A stretch of DNA of 64,000 nucleotides from Bacteroidia bacterium (GCA_020635905.1 JACJYV010000005.1:310001-374000), one strand, 5' to 3'; shown: positions 50,230-59,358, counted from the first letter of the stretch. The notes: generated by a model from the letters alone, not told the origin. Program-made: numbers and translations.

Positions 50230-52116
50230 GTGAATTTCCTCTCGGCAGAAAATATCTCCAAGTCCTACGGCGAACGCATGCTTTTCGAAGTGGCGAACCT
50301 GGGCATCAATAAAGGCCAGCGGGTGGCCCTGATCGGCATCAATGGCAGCGGAAAATCCACCCTGCTGCGCATCATGGCCGGGTTGGAAAACCCGGATACG
50401 GGTACGGTAGGCTTTCGCAAAGGCGTGACCATCCGTTTCCTGGCTCAGGAGCCAGACCTCGATCCCGAACTGACGGTTTTCCAAAACCTGTTTCAGGCCG
50501 ATACGCCCGAACTGGTGGCTATCCGGGCCTACGAATTGCTGCTGGCCGATCCTCAGGCCGATCCAGTGACCATGCAAAAAGCCATTGCCGCGGTGGACCA
50601 ACTCAAAGCCTGGGATTATGAGTCGCGGATCAAGGAAATTCTGGACCGCCTGGGCATTACAGACTGGGAACGGCCGGTAAATATCCTCAGCGGGGGCCAA
50701 AAAAAGCGGGTGGCTCTGGCGCGGGCCCTGCTCGAACAGCCCGATCTGCTCATCATGGATGAGCCCACCAACCACCTGGATGTGGAGGCCATTGAATGGC
50801 TGGAAGGCTTTCTGGCCCAGCAAACCAAGGCCCTGCTGATGGTAACCCACGACCGCTACTTTCTGGACCGGGTCAGCAATGAAATCTGGGAACTTTCCTA
50901 CGGAGAGATTCACACCTATCAGGGGAATTATGATTATTTCCTCGAAAAAAGGGCCGAACGGGAGGAAATGCGGGCCACTGAACAGGACAAAGCCCGCAAA
51001 TTGCTGCGCAAGGAACTGGAATGGTCGCGCCGCCAGCCGCAGGCGCGGGGCACCAAGTCCAAAGCCCGCCTCGACAATATCGATGTGATCCAGGAAAAAG
51101 CCCGCAAACTGGTGCGCAAGGAGCAAATCGAGTTGAATATCAAGCAGGAATGGGGGGGTAAAACCATCCTGGAACTGCACCATGTGAATAAAGCTTTTGG
51201 GGATCTGAAGATCCTGAATTCTTTTACCTACGCCTTTATGCGGGGCGAAAAGGTAGGCATTGTGGGCCCCAATGGGGTGGGCAAAACGACTTTTCTGGAA
51301 ATGCTGACTGGCGGCATCCCGGTTGACGGAGGCAAGATCAAACTGGGGGATAATACGCAATTTGGCTATTACACGCAGAAAGGACTGGATTTCAAGGCCG
51401 GGCAAACTGTGCTGGAAGTGGTGCAGGATGCGGCTGAGGTGATTGAGCTGGAAAAAGGCCGCAAACTGACGGCTTCCCAGTTTCTGAATCTGTTTCTTTT
51501 TCCGCCCAACCGTCAGCGCAACCGGGTGGAAACCCTTTCTGGTGGGGAAAAGAAACGTCTGGCTTTGCTGCGCATTCTGATTCAAAATCCCACTTTTCTC
51601 ATTCTCGACGAGCCCACCAACGATCTGGACATCATCACCCTGGAAATTCTGGAGGAATTTCTGATTCGTTACCAGGGCGTGGTGATGGTGGTATCGCACG
51701 ACCGTTCATTTATGGACCAGGTGGTGGATCATCTTTTTGTGTTTGAAGGCGCGGGCGTGGTGACGGATTTTCCGGGAAATTACTCTCAATACCACAATTG
51801 GAAGGTGGAAAAGGAGAAGGAAGCAGCCCGGGCCCGCAAGGCAGCCCAGGACGAGGCGGAAAAAGGAAAGCGCGACTGGCGGGATGATAACAAGGAAAAG
51901 GTTAAATTGACCTTCAAAGAGCAGCGCGAATACGAGTCTCTGACCACTGAAATCGATGGGCTGGAAAGCCGTAAGGCCGAACTGACCGCTTTGCTGAGCA
52001 GTGGAGAGTCTGATTACGAGAAGATTATGGCCTGGGGCGTGGAACTGGATCAGGTGACTAAGGATCTGGAGACGAAGTCTGACCGCTGGCTCGAATTGGC
52101 AGAACACGCAGAATAA
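50230..52116 (+). CDS. uup: ABC-F family ATPase Uup
   Basis: This is a 628-residue protein with two ABC domains and no membrane part. Domain 1 has Walker A GINGSGKST, signature LSGGQKKRVALARALL and Walker B DEPTNHLDVEA; domain 2 has GPNGVGKTT, LSGGEKKRLALLRILI and DEPTNDLD. The C-terminal tail (residues 540-628) is charged and forms the coiled coil typical of Uup. ABC-F proteins bind ribosomes or DNA structures. The GTG at 50230 is the start; a TACCTTTG box lies four bases before it. The HD-domain gene follows 5 bases downstream, so the two form one operon. Confidence 0.9.
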   Translation: MNFLSAENISKSYGERMLFEVANLGINKGQRVALIGINGSGKSTLLRIMAGLENPDTGTVGFRKGVTIRFLAQEPDLDPELTVFQNLFQADTPELVAIRAYELLLADPQADPVTMQKAIAAVDQLKAWDYESRIKEILDRLGITDWERPVNILSGGQKKRVALARALLEQPDLLIMDEPTNHLDVEAIEWLEGFLAQQTKALLMVTHDRYFLDRVSNEIWELSYGEIHTYQGNYDYFLEKRAEREEMRATEQDKARKLLRKELEWSRRQPQARGTKSKARLDNIDVIQEKARKLVRKEQIELNIKQEWGGKTILELHHVNKAFGDLKILNSFTYAFMRGEKVGIVGPNGVGKTTFLEMLTGGIPVDGGKIKLGDNTQFGYYTQKGLDFKAGQTVLEVVQDAAEVIELEKGRKLTASQFLNLFLFPPNRQRNRVETLSGGEKKRLALLRILIQNPTFLILDEPTNDLDIITLEILEEFLIRYQGVVMVVSHDRSFMDQVVDHLFVFEGAGVVTDFPGNYSQYHNWKVEKEKEAARARKAAQDEAEKGKRDWRDDNKEKVKLTFKEQREYESLTTEIDGLESRKAELTALLSSGESDYEKIMAWGVELDQVTKDLETKSDRWLELAEHAE

Positions 52117-52121
52117 AAATA

Positions 52122-52760
52122 ATGACAGGTCCTGAAATCCATGCGGAAAATCTCTGGGAACAATGGCGGGCGCTTGCGCCTGACTCTCCTGAGGAGGTGA
52201 GCCGACTGGTTTTTGAGGACCTGGTCAAGCGCTATTCCAAGCCTTTTCGCAAATACCACAATCTGTACCACATTCAGGTGTTGCTGGATTTGATCAGGCA
52301 AAACGAACCTGCTTTGAAGGAGGCCAACACCCTGCGCTTCGCGGCCTGGTTTCACGACGCGGTGTACGATCCGTATCGCACCAATAACGAAGCCAAATCG
52401 GCCGAACTGGCCCTGCGGGTTATGAAAGCCATGCAAATTCCTGAAGCAGTGGCCGCCCTTACCGCCGACCTGATCACCCGTACCGCCACCCACGATGGCA
52501 AGGGCAGCAACTCGGACACCTTATTTTTTCTGGATGCAGACCTGGCCATTCTGGGCGCCCCTCCTGCCGACTATCAGGCTTACACAGAAGCCATCCGCGA
52601 GGAATACCAGTTTGTGCCCGAACTGCAGTATCGCCAGGGCAGAAGGAAAGTTTTATTGAATTTCCTCGAACGCGAAATCATTTACTACACCCCCCGCATG
52701 CGCTTCAGTTTTGAGCTGAAGGCGAGGGAGAATATGGAGAGGGAATTGGGGAGGTTGTGA
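52122..52760 (+). CDS. HD-domain phosphohydrolase-like protein
   Basis: This is a 212-residue protein with HD-superfamily motifs: His in YHNLYHIQVLLDLI, the HD pair in RFAAWFHDAVYDPYR near residue 86, a later TATHDGKG, and the Asp in FFLDADLAILG. Such proteins are metal-dependent phosphohydrolases for nucleotides or related substrates; this subgroup is of unknown specificity. It lies 5 bases downstream of uup in the same direction. Copy B of the MITE-like repeat begins directly after its stop codon. Confidence 0.8.
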   Translation: MTGPEIHAENLWEQWRALAPDSPEEVSRLVFEDLVKRYSKPFRKYHNLYHIQVLLDLIRQNEPALKEANTLRFAAWFHDAVYDPYRTNNEAKSAELALRVMKAMQIPEAVAALTADLITRTATHDGKGSNSDTLFFLDADLAILGAPPADYQAYTEAIREEYQFVPELQYRQGRRKVLLNFLEREIIYYTPRMRFSFELKARENMERELGRL

Positions 52761-52761
52761 A

Positions 52762-52877
52762 GGGAACCTCTGAAAACTTCGAATCTCTGGGTTGGACCGG
52801 GTTCAGAAATGCTCATTTACCTTAGTAAACTGCGGTTTCTTCACTTCCGTCTGCCTTGACTTTCAGAGGGCTCTCCC
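52762..52877. repeat. MITE-like intergenic repeat, copy B
   Basis: About 116 bases match copy A in reverse complement: GGGAACCTCTGAAAACTTC at the left, GGTTCAGAAATGCTCATTTA in the middle, then AGTAAACTGCGGTTTC, and CAGAGGGCTCTCCCC at the right. The left end lies one base after the stop codon of the HD-domain gene, as copy A lies next to the SDR gene stop. The inverted ends could fold into one long hairpin. Confidence 0.78.
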
Positions 52878-52929
52878 CAAAAAGGTGATTAACCAACGCC
52901 TGGTGGTTTATGACAGCCGGGCGGTTTTT

Positions 52930-53919
52930 TTAGCCCAGGCCCAGGCTGTGGGGATAATCAAACCAATCGGGAGCCAGCCATTCGGCCACCCGGCGCTCGG
53001 TCCAGTAACCGTCGGGAGAAAGAAAGCCTACGTGGCCGCCCATGTCGGGCATTTCCAGGTAAACATTTTCATTGGCCTGGGCTTCCTCCACGGGGTAACA
53101 CTCCGGGCCCAGAAAAGGATCGTCTTTGGCGTTGATGATGAGGGTGGGCAATTTGATTTCGGGAATCAGGCGTCGGCTGCTGGTCTCGGTGTACAGGTGA
53201 TTTCCATCCCGGAAGCCATGGACAGGGGCCACGTAGCGGTTGTCGAATTCGCGCATGGTGGTGATGGATTCGAGGCCGGTCAGGTCAAATTCTCCAGGCA
53301 TGAGGGCAGCTTTTTCCCGGAGTTTTTTCTTGTAATCCCGCAAAAAGATCTGCTCATAGACCCGGTTGGGTCCTTTTTCGAGACTGGAAAGACTGTCTTC
53401 CAGCCAAACAGGAGCCGAAATTACGGCCGCTCTCTGGATCTGAGCAGGCAGTGAACTGCCCCGTTCGCCCAGGTATTTCAGGGTGACATTTCCCCCCAGG
53501 GAAAAACCCAGCAGGAAAATGCGGTCGTATTTTTGGGTTTGAAGTGCATGCTGGATGACCCAGTCCAGGTCCCAGGTGACGCCTCCGTGGTAAAATACCC
53601 GGGTGCGGTTGAGCTCCCCGCTGCAACTTCTGAAATTCCAGGCCAGGGCGTCCCAGCCCATGTCCAGCGCGGTACGGGCCATGCCCAGCACATAAGGGCG
53701 TTTGGAACTGCCTTCGAGACCATGGGAAATGATCAGCAGGGTGCGGCTGTCGTTGTCGCACCAATCCAGATCGAGAAAATCTCCGTCGGGGGTGTCAATG
53801 CGCTCGCGGCGGTAGTTTACGCCCTCTACTTTGCGGAAAAGATTGGCCCAGACCGTATGCAGGTGGCGGTTCAGGATAGCCCGGGGCGGGCGAAAAGAAG
53901 ACTCATCAATGACAGGCAT
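52930..53919 (-). CDS. YheT-family alpha/beta hydrolase
   Basis: This is a 329-residue hydrolase. The N-terminus has the characteristic FRPPRAILNRHLHTVWANLF. Then come LIISHGLEGSSKRPYVLGMA with the oxyanion loop and GWDALAWNFRSCSGELNRT. The nucleophile lies in FLLGFSLGGNVTLKYLGE, the acid in LIINAKDDPFLG, and the His in MGGHVGFL. The substrate is a predicted ester and remains unknown. The N-terminal layout matches the YheT family. It stands alone, and the convergent HD-domain gene is separated from it by the repeat copy B. Confidence 0.88.
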   Translation of the reverse strand: MPVIDESSFRPPRAILNRHLHTVWANLFRKVEGVNYRRERIDTPDGDFLDLDWCDNDSRTLLIISHGLEGSSKRPYVLGMARTALDMGWDALAWNFRSCSGELNRTRVFYHGGVTWDLDWVIQHALQTQKYDRIFLLGFSLGGNVTLKYLGERGSSLPAQIQRAAVISAPVWLEDSLSSLEKGPNRVYEQIFLRDYKKKLREKAALMPGEFDLTGLESITTMREFDNRYVAPVHGFRDGNHLYTETSSRRLIPEIKLPTLIINAKDDPFLGPECYPVEEAQANENVYLEMPDMGGHVGFLSPDGYWTERRVAEWLAPDWFDYPHSLGLG

Positions 53920-53994
53920 GGGACCGAAAAAAAATGAAAAAATGCTGTTGGACCTAGAAAACAGGGTAAAATTTAGTCAAATATCCGTAAAGAA

Positions 53995-54696
53995 TCAATC
54001 TGTCTTGTCGCGGATCAGGCCATCTGCGATGTCCTGAATGGTATTGGATTCGTGCACTTTGACTCCTTCAAGGATGCCCGCATTGGCCACCACCAGCATG
54101 GCCTGGGCCACGGCTTTGGCCTCGATGGCCTGGTATTTTTTGAGGGGACCAGAGAATAGAAAGGGCAGGGTGCGGGCAATGCTTTGCCCCATTTTCTCCC
54201 CGGTACGGTTTTCCTTGCGGTCGCCCAGCAGCAGGCTGGGCCTGAATATGCGGACGGCTTCAAAGGGCATTTCGGCAATGGCCCATTCCATTTCCCCCTT
54301 TACTTTGTTGTAGAAAATGGAAGATTTGGCATCAGCGCCGAGGGCGGAGACCACCAGGATGCGCTTCACCTGATTTTCGGCAGCAATTTTGGCTGTATTG
54401 ATCACATAGTCGTAATCGACCTGGCGAAAGGCTTCTTTGGATCCCGCTTTTTTCATGGTGGTGCCCATGCAGGAAAAGAGGACGTCACCTACAAATTTGT
54501 CGCGGTACTCGTCGAGGTGATCGAAATCGACCTGCACTTTCAGCAGTTTGGGGTGACTGATTCCGAGGACTCCCCGGCCAATGGCCACCACTCTGGACCA
54601 GTCACTGGAACGCAATAATAAATCGAGAACTGCTGAACCAATTAAACCACTTGCCCCTAAAAGAAGGGCTGTCTTTCCTTTTTTTGTTATCGACAT
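53995..54696 (-). CDS. TIP30/HTATIP2-like NAD(P)-binding oxidoreductase
   Basis: This is a 233-residue atypical short-chain dehydrogenase. The Rossmann motif LLGASGLIGSAV is at residues 11-22, followed by VVAIGRGVLG and the conserved FSCMGTTMKKAGS. The active-site region has VSALGADAKSSIFYNKVKGE with the YxxxK pair, and the end has AKAVAQAMLVVA. The family includes TIP30 and YbjT-like proteins with unknown physiological substrates. There is no operon partner; the upstream 355-base spacer holds only repeat words. Confidence 0.82.
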   Translation of the reverse strand: MSITKKGKTALLLGASGLIGSAVLDLLLRSSDWSRVVAIGRGVLGISHPKLLKVQVDFDHLDEYRDKFVGDVLFSCMGTTMKKAGSKEAFRQVDYDYVINTAKIAAENQVKRILVVSALGADAKSSIFYNKVKGEMEWAIAEMPFEAVRIFRPSLLLGDRKENRTGEKMGQSIARTLPFLFSGPLKKYQAIEAKAVAQAMLVVANAGILEGVKVHESNTIQDIADGLIRDKTD

Positions 54697-55051
54697 TCCC
54701 GCATTTTGTTAGGCAATTATAAACCAATTTTCATATCAACGCAAGTTCAGGGCTTCGGGCTTTAAGCTACGAGCTGCGAGCTATCCCTTTTGGTTTCGAG
54801 CATATGCAGATTGAGAAGTGACCGCTTCGAGCTTCGAGCCCTGCTTCGACCAACTCCGCAAACGGAAATAATATTTCTGCGTATAATGGGTTATATATTA
54901 GATCCGCTGCATTCAAGACTATTTCAACTCAAAGGGATCGTGACAAGCCCAATCTGATCCCTTCACCATAAAATCATTGCGATTGCAGGCCAAAAAACGT
55001 ATTTTACAGGAAGATATTAGCCGTTTCTTCCGCTCAATTGACCGCTCAACA
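54697..55051. other. Spacer with AGCTCGAAGC-type repeat words, no gene
   Basis: The spacer contains GGGCTTTAAGCTACGAGC, TGCGAGCTAT and GCTTCGAGCTTCGAGCC between 54755 and 54845, the same word family as near 25877, 45763 and 49324. The remainder up to the next gene is AT-rich and may hold the promoter of the two-gene unit that follows; a reading frame could extend upstream of 55052 but with a poor start. I see no RNA gene. Confidence 0.6.
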
Positions 55052-55420
55052 ATGAAAAAAGACAGTAAAGTTCAACATGCTAAACAGGGGGCAACCATGC
55101 ACGAAGAAAATATCAACCGTGTTTTTAGTTATGCCATGGAGCAAATTTCAGCAGGTACTGACTGGGGCCTGAAGCTCGATGAGGCCATTACTCAGGCCGA
55201 ACTGAGCAAGGTTTTGGATCTGCTGCGCACAGGCATCAGGGAAAAATTCAGCGACCAGGATAAAATGGTGCTGGATATGGTGGCCGAGCGGCTGCTGGGT
55301 GAACCAGTTTTCCGCCGCAAGGTCAAATCACCGCCTACTGAGTCTGCGCTCGACAAAAACCGGGTCAGGAAGGTGGTGCGGGAGGTGATGACCTCGCATC
55401 TTACGGGAAAATCTCATTAG
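55052..55420 (+). CDS. Unknown protein paired with a TIR/NDT-like protein gene
   Basis: This is a 122-residue protein. The ATG at 55052 (MKKDSKVQHAKQGATMHEEN) is chosen over upstream frames that lack an ATG; the ATG at 55097 is also possible. It is predicted helical, with VFSYAMEQISAGTDWGLKLD, AELSKVLDLLRTGIREKF and a basic C-terminal stretch VRKVVREVMTSHL. No family is recognised. Its stop is followed after two bases by the next gene, so both form a tight operon and may act together. Confidence 0.5.
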   Translation: MKKDSKVQHAKQGATMHEENINRVFSYAMEQISAGTDWGLKLDEAITQAELSKVLDLLRTGIREKFSDQDKMVLDMVAERLLGEPVFRRKVKSPPTESALDKNRVRKVVREVMTSHLTGKSH

Positions 55421-55422
55421 CA

Positions 55423-56124
55423 TTGAAGTTACAGGGAAGCTATTCAGACAACGTTTTTATCAACTGTCCTTTCGATCTGGCCTACAAGCCATTGCTCGAG
55501 GCAATCGTTTTTGCGGTGATCGACTGTGGTTTTCATGCCCGCACAGCGTTGGAGTTTGACAATTCTGCCCAAAACCGCCTCGACAAAATCCTGCGTATTA
55601 TTGGTTCTTCACAGTTTGCGATCCACGATATTTCCCGGACCGAGGTGGACCCTGTGACCCAGCTTCCCCGCTTCAATATGCCTTTCGAACTGGGCCTTTT
55701 TCTGGCCTGCAAGAGTTTTGGCAATCAGAAACAAAAGACCAAGGAAGCCCTGGTGCTCGATCACACGCCCTATCGCTACCAGCGATTTATGTCTGATCTG
55801 GCCGGGACGGATATTCAGACCCATAATAACGATCCCCAACTGCTGATTGTGCGGGTGCGCGACTGGCTGCGTACGGCTTCACGCAGGAGCAGCATTCCGG
55901 GCGGGCACATCATTGCCAACCGCTATCTGGAATTTCGGGAGGAACTGCCCGAAACCTGCAGGCTACTGGACCTGGATTATCAAAACCTCATTTTTAATGA
56001 TTATACCCTGCTGGTGGCCGAATGGCTGCGCATGCGGGATCAGCTGATGAAGGAATCTTCTGTGGAGCCCCTGCCGCCCCGTAAAGGGGTGGGACACGGG
56101 GATCATTCGTTGGGCGAGGAGTAG
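55423..56124 (+). CDS. TIR/nucleoside-deoxyribosyltransferase-like protein
   Basis: This is a 233-residue protein with a probable TTG start just two bases after the upstream stop codon (55420), since no earlier ATG exists in this frame. It opens with SDNVFINCPFDLAYKPLLEA, continues with FAVIDCGFHARTALEFD, then RIIGSSQFAIHDISRTEVDP and PRFNMPFELGLFLACKSFG, all of which are conserved in a family of bacterial proteins with a Rossmann-like TIR or deoxyribosyltransferase fold. The Glu of FELGL fits the place of a catalytic acid. This is a plausible nucleotide-cleaving effector, but no activity is known. The tight pairing with the 122-residue gene hints at a two-gene system. Confidence 0.6.
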   Translation: MKLQGSYSDNVFINCPFDLAYKPLLEAIVFAVIDCGFHARTALEFDNSAQNRLDKILRIIGSSQFAIHDISRTEVDPVTQLPRFNMPFELGLFLACKSFGNQKQKTKEALVLDHTPYRYQRFMSDLAGTDIQTHNNDPQLLIVRVRDWLRTASRRSSIPGGHIIANRYLEFREELPETCRLLDLDYQNLIFNDYTLLVAEWLRMRDQLMKESSVEPLPPRKGVGHGDHSLGEE

Positions 56125-56202
56125 TTTTGGGGCAAATAATTTGCAGGAAATGGTTAGGCTGAAGGGTTGAATGACTTACAGGATGAAATCCTCATTATTC
56201 AC

Positions 56203-56233
56203 TTTGGCTTGCGGTTGAATCTGCCTACTTTTG
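56203..56233 (+). promoter_or_regulatory. Predicted promoter of the small membrane protein gene
   Basis: TTTG at 56203-56206, a 19-base spacer and TACTTTTG at 56226-56233 match the Bacteroidota consensus exactly. Initiation about 7 bases after the -7 box would fall on the start codon at 56240, so the message would have no leader. Confidence 0.6.
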
Positions 56234-56239
56234 TGGCCT

Positions 56240-56530
56240 ATGAAGCCTTTTGCAATTGTATTGAGCATCAATGCGTCGCTGGCGACGGTGGTAATCCTGA
56301 TGCTCTGGACCCTTTTCGACGTGGCCAAGCTCTCTATCGTGGGATGCGGGGCAATCACCCTCCTGAACCTGGCCCTGGCGGTGGTGTTTCTGATGAGCAA
56401 GGAAAAAAACTTCAGTATTGCCTTCCTGTTGGGATTTTCCTTCATGGCAGTGGTTACTGGCGCTCTGCTTTATGTGATCTTCACCTATTTTCCGGGTGAG
56501 ATGGAATTGCTGCGCAGCCGCGAAATTTAA
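56240..56530 (+). CDS. Small membrane protein
   Basis: This is a 96-residue protein with three hydrophobic segments (near residues 5-25, 33-50 and 57-80), each ending with a short charged loop, such as MSKEKN. ATG at 56240 is chosen because it fits the predicted promoter. No family is recognised. It precedes the DUF2207-like gene by 124 bases and may be unrelated to it. Confidence 0.6.
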   Translation: MKPFAIVLSINASLATVVILMLWTLFDVAKLSIVGCGAITLLNLALAVVFLMSKEKNFSIAFLLGFSFMAVVTGALLYVIFTYFPGEMELLRSREI

Positions 56531-56654
56531 ACCCTGGTTTTTGCTGAAAATCTGCTCAAAAATGCGTAACTTCTGGTAATACCTGCGTTAGGTCAGAGAA
56601 TCCGTACACCCTCAATTATGCCCTGAGAAGGAAAATTGATAAAAGTCAGCATCC

Positions 56655-57785
56655 ATGGCCAGTCTGCAACTTATTCCCCTTGATCCCACCCTTCCCCCCA
56701 ACCCGTTTGGTCAGGGAGAAGAGGTCGGTTTCAGTCCCTATGGGCTGGATTTGTACCGTTTTGCAGACAAATTCCTTTACTATTTCGAGGATACGCAGTT
56801 TCTGATTGCTTTCCTGGCTTCTCTCATAATCCTGCTGACGTATTATACGATTGTCTATCGCATCGGGCGGCACGAACCCGTGCAAAGCTTTGGCCCGGTC
56901 TTCATGCCTCCTTTTTCGCTTTCGCCCGGGGCGGTGCGCTACATTGCGCTCAAAGGGTTTGATACCAAATGTCTGGTGGTGGGGCTGATGAATGCGGCCA
57001 TCAAAGGGTGTTACAAGATTCGCTGGGCACCCAAAGGATTTTTGATTTCGCAGGCTGAGGAGCCCGAGTTTGATTTGCTCTCCAATGACGAAAAAAGCGC
57101 CCTGAGTTACCGCAAGGACAATTACTGGGAGAAAGTGGTGGTTTCGACCCGCACCAGCACCAAAACGAATAAAATGAGTGTGCGCATGAAAACCTACCTG
57201 AAAAAGCGTTACGGAAAATTGTTTCGCCGCCGTTTGGGCTGGGTGATTGGGGGAGCGGTTTTCAGCAGCCTAGCCTGCTTTGGGATTTTTAGCCTGGCCC
57301 AGGGCCAGGAGGTGACCTTCAAGTTTTTTGCCTTTTTCATTGCCACCTGGATTGGTCTGTTTATCCCCTTGTTTTTTCTGCAATTGTCCATCCAGGATCG
57401 TTACTGGCTGGGACTTTTTACCTGTCTGCTGTACCTGGGTATGGGAATCACGGCCCTGGTGATGATCGAACGTTTTACTTATGGTCCCCTGTTTTTCCCG
57501 GTGGTTTTGCCCTTTGCCCTGATCAATTATGCCTTTTTCAGGGTGATGCCCACTTATACTCCCTTTGGGCAGAAGGTGATGGGGGAAATTTTATCCTACA
57601 AAAGTTACCTCAACGAAAAGTTTGTGCATGTGCGTCAACTTGATGGATCAAGTGGGGATGCGGTGCGGGAATTGCCCTATCTGCTGGCCCTCGACATGGA
57701 AACGGAGCACACGGGGTATTTTAAGGATATTCTGTCGCGGGTGAGGTATTCGCCATTTAAGGCGTTTGATTATATCTATAGGTAG
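56655..57785 (+). CDS. DUF2207-like membrane protein without the N-terminal ectodomain
   Basis: This is a 376-residue protein with a first membrane helix near residues 45-70 (FLASLIILLTYYTIVYRIG) and four more between 195 and 300. After the first helix it shows PPFSLSPGAVRYIALKGFDT and CLVVGLMNAAIKGCYKI, the pattern seen just after the membrane helix in DUF2207 proteins, and the later YLNEKFVHVRQLDG. The usual large ectodomain before the helix is absent, so the protein is a shortened form. The function of DUF2207 proteins is unknown. Confidence 0.72.
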   Translation: MASLQLIPLDPTLPPNPFGQGEEVGFSPYGLDLYRFADKFLYYFEDTQFLIAFLASLIILLTYYTIVYRIGRHEPVQSFGPVFMPPFSLSPGAVRYIALKGFDTKCLVVGLMNAAIKGCYKIRWAPKGFLISQAEEPEFDLLSNDEKSALSYRKDNYWEKVVVSTRTSTKTNKMSVRMKTYLKKRYGKLFRRRLGWVIGGAVFSSLACFGIFSLAQGQEVTFKFFAFFIATWIGLFIPLFFLQLSIQDRYWLGLFTCLLYLGMGITALVMIERFTYGPLFFPVVLPFALINYAFFRVMPTYTPFGQKVMGEILSYKSYLNEKFVHVRQLDGSSGDAVRELPYLLALDMETEHTGYFKDILSRVRYSPFKAFDYIYR

Positions 57786-57821
57786 AAAACGGTTTACAGT
57801 TTACGGTATACGGTTTGTTTA

Positions 57822-57850
57822 GTGTCCTAAAATAGGTTGACAAAAATGAT
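57822..57850. other. Possible relict insertion-sequence end
   Basis: TTTAGTGTCCTAAAATAGG followed by TTGACAAAAATG resembles the outer end of IS elements and shares TAGTGTCCT with the IS630 element here, although the following bases differ. No matching second end is visible within the spacer. It may be a solo remnant. Confidence 0.25.
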
Positions 57851-57867
57851 TCGTCAGTCCTAATAAT

Positions 57868-58563
57868 TCAGGCGCGGGTGATGCGCAGTACGACGGTGTA
57901 ATCTGTGGGCCAGCTTTTGGTGTAATTCTTGCCTTTGACTGATTTGATGGGTGTTTTAGAGCCCACCACTTTGAAAGTATAGGGTTCTTCTGCAGGTCCC
58001 TGGGCTGGAATGTTGAGCCATTGCCCTCCCAGAAAATCGTCCTTGTCAAGAAATTTAGGGGAATTCATCACTTTGTGGTAAAAGACCTGTCCCAGGACCC
58101 AGAGGATGAAAAAAGCCAGCAAGGCGAAGCCTGCAACCCCTCCCACCGTCGCCCAGGTGGATTTGGGCATGCCTGTCAGAGCCAGGCTTCCCCAGCCAAT
58201 CAGGATGGAAATCACGCCCAGGATGCCAAACATCATGCGGTCGTAGAGATTTTTTTCGATAGAGCCCTGATCGTCGTCAAACCAGTAAAGTGAGCCAGTC
58301 ACGGCCTGGTCAGAGGCAATATTGCCCGATTGAAACAGAATCCTTTCCGTATCGGGAAAGGTTTTGGTGTCTCCTTTGTTGATGGCAATGCGGCTGCTCT
58401 CGCGGGTTTCCGCCCTGTCGTCCGGGATTGGATTTTCGGGAGATTCACGCTCTGCAGGAGAGGATGCTTTGAGACTGGAAATGTAATAAAGATCGTCACC
58501 ACTCAGGAGGTCCTCAGTACGGCGACACGTAACCGAGGCAACCTCAATCCTGATCTTTCCCAT
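57868..58563 (-). CDS. Membrane protein of unknown function
   Basis: This is a 231-residue protein. The N-terminal 100 residues are soluble (KIRIEVASVTCRRTEDLLSG, then SLYWFDDDQGSIEKNLYDR), followed by two membrane helices (near 112-130 and 138-162: MFGILGVISILIGWGSLAL, VGGVAGFALLAFFILWVLG). The C-terminal part is again soluble and ends YTKSWPTDYTVVLRITR. I do not recognise a family, although the N-terminal stretch might be C2-like. It follows the PKD lipoprotein gene by 5 bases on the same strand, an operon arrangement. Confidence 0.6.
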   Translation of the reverse strand: MGKIRIEVASVTCRRTEDLLSGDDLYYISSLKASSPAERESPENPIPDDRAETRESSRIAINKGDTKTFPDTERILFQSGNIASDQAVTGSLYWFDDDQGSIEKNLYDRMMFGILGVISILIGWGSLALTGMPKSTWATVGGVAGFALLAFFILWVLGQVFYHKVMNSPKFLDKDDFLGGQWLNIPAQGPAEEPYTFKVVGSKTPIKSVKGKNYTKSWPTDYTVVLRITRA

Positions 58564-58568
58564 ATAGT

Positions 58569-59237
58569 TTACTGGAGTTCGTAGCGCAATTCAATCATCA
58601 GGTCGGTGGCAGTAAGGGTAATTACATAATTTGTGCCCACCTGATAGGTTTCGAAGGTTCCCGTGCCCAACACGTCATCAATGGCGCCGTCCTCGTCACG
58701 CAGTTCCCAGGTCCACTCTTCGTCGGTCATAACCACGTCTGAAGTGGAAACATCCCAGGTAAAGGGGAGTCCGGCGCTGAGGTCAGTTTTTTCATCTGTT
58801 TCGAGGTCCCAATTGGGAGAATTGGCGGTGCGGCCAATGGCAAAAACCAGATCCGGGTCGCTGCCTGTATCCCAGGGATCGCCCAGGGGGTTGGTGGCGG
58901 GAATTTGTAATACTTTGATGGATGCTATCTTGCGTTCACCCACCACAATATTGGTGGCTGAGGTGGAGGCATCGCCAGATTTATTCTCGATGGTCAGGGT
59001 GACTTTATAAGTTCCGGGTGAACTGTAAGCGTGGGTGGGGGATTTCTTGGTGGATGTGGTTCCGTCCCCAAAATCCCAGGCAAAGCTGGAAGCGCCAAAG
59101 GAACAATTGGCAAAGGATACGCTTTCGCCTGCATCCACAAACTCAACATCTGCTTCAAAACAGGACTGAGGCGGGGTAATACAGCCCGAAAGCATCACCA
59201 CAAACGCAAGCAAAACCGGGAAAAGGAAGTTTTTCAT
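58569..59237 (-). CDS. PKD-domain lipoprotein
   Basis: This is a 222-residue lipoprotein. The ATG at 59237 gives a signal MKNFLFPVLLAFVVMLSGC, with the lipidated Cys at 19. Residues 25-95 form a PKD domain with FVDAGESVSFANCSFGASSF, AWDFGDGTTSTKKSPTHAYS and YKVTLTIENKSG. The C-terminal part looks beta-rich, with PATNPLGDPWDTGSDPDLVF, and is not assigned. It is probably surface exposed. It is in one likely operon with the downstream membrane protein gene, with 5 bases between. Confidence 0.82.
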   Translation of the reverse strand: MKNFLFPVLLAFVVMLSGCITPPQSCFEADVEFVDAGESVSFANCSFGASSFAWDFGDGTTSTKKSPTHAYSSPGTYKVTLTIENKSGDASTSATNIVVGERKIASIKVLQIPATNPLGDPWDTGSDPDLVFAIGRTANSPNWDLETDEKTDLSAGLPFTWDVSTSDVVMTDEEWTWELRDEDGAIDDVLGTGTFETYQVGTNYVITLTATDLMIELRYELQ

Positions 59238-59358
59238 GTAGTTGTTTATTATCTGTTTTTTCAAATATAGGGAAAATGGTTCAATTGTTCACGGCAGCAA
59301 TTTCAGTCAAATCTTACCTGATATCCTGCCCAATTCTGAATTTCTGAAGTTGATTTGC

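Noticed and set aside
50203..51699. 498-residue minus-strand frame opposite uup
   Set aside because: It is the antisense shadow of the ABC-F gene, caused by codon bias in a GC-rich gene.
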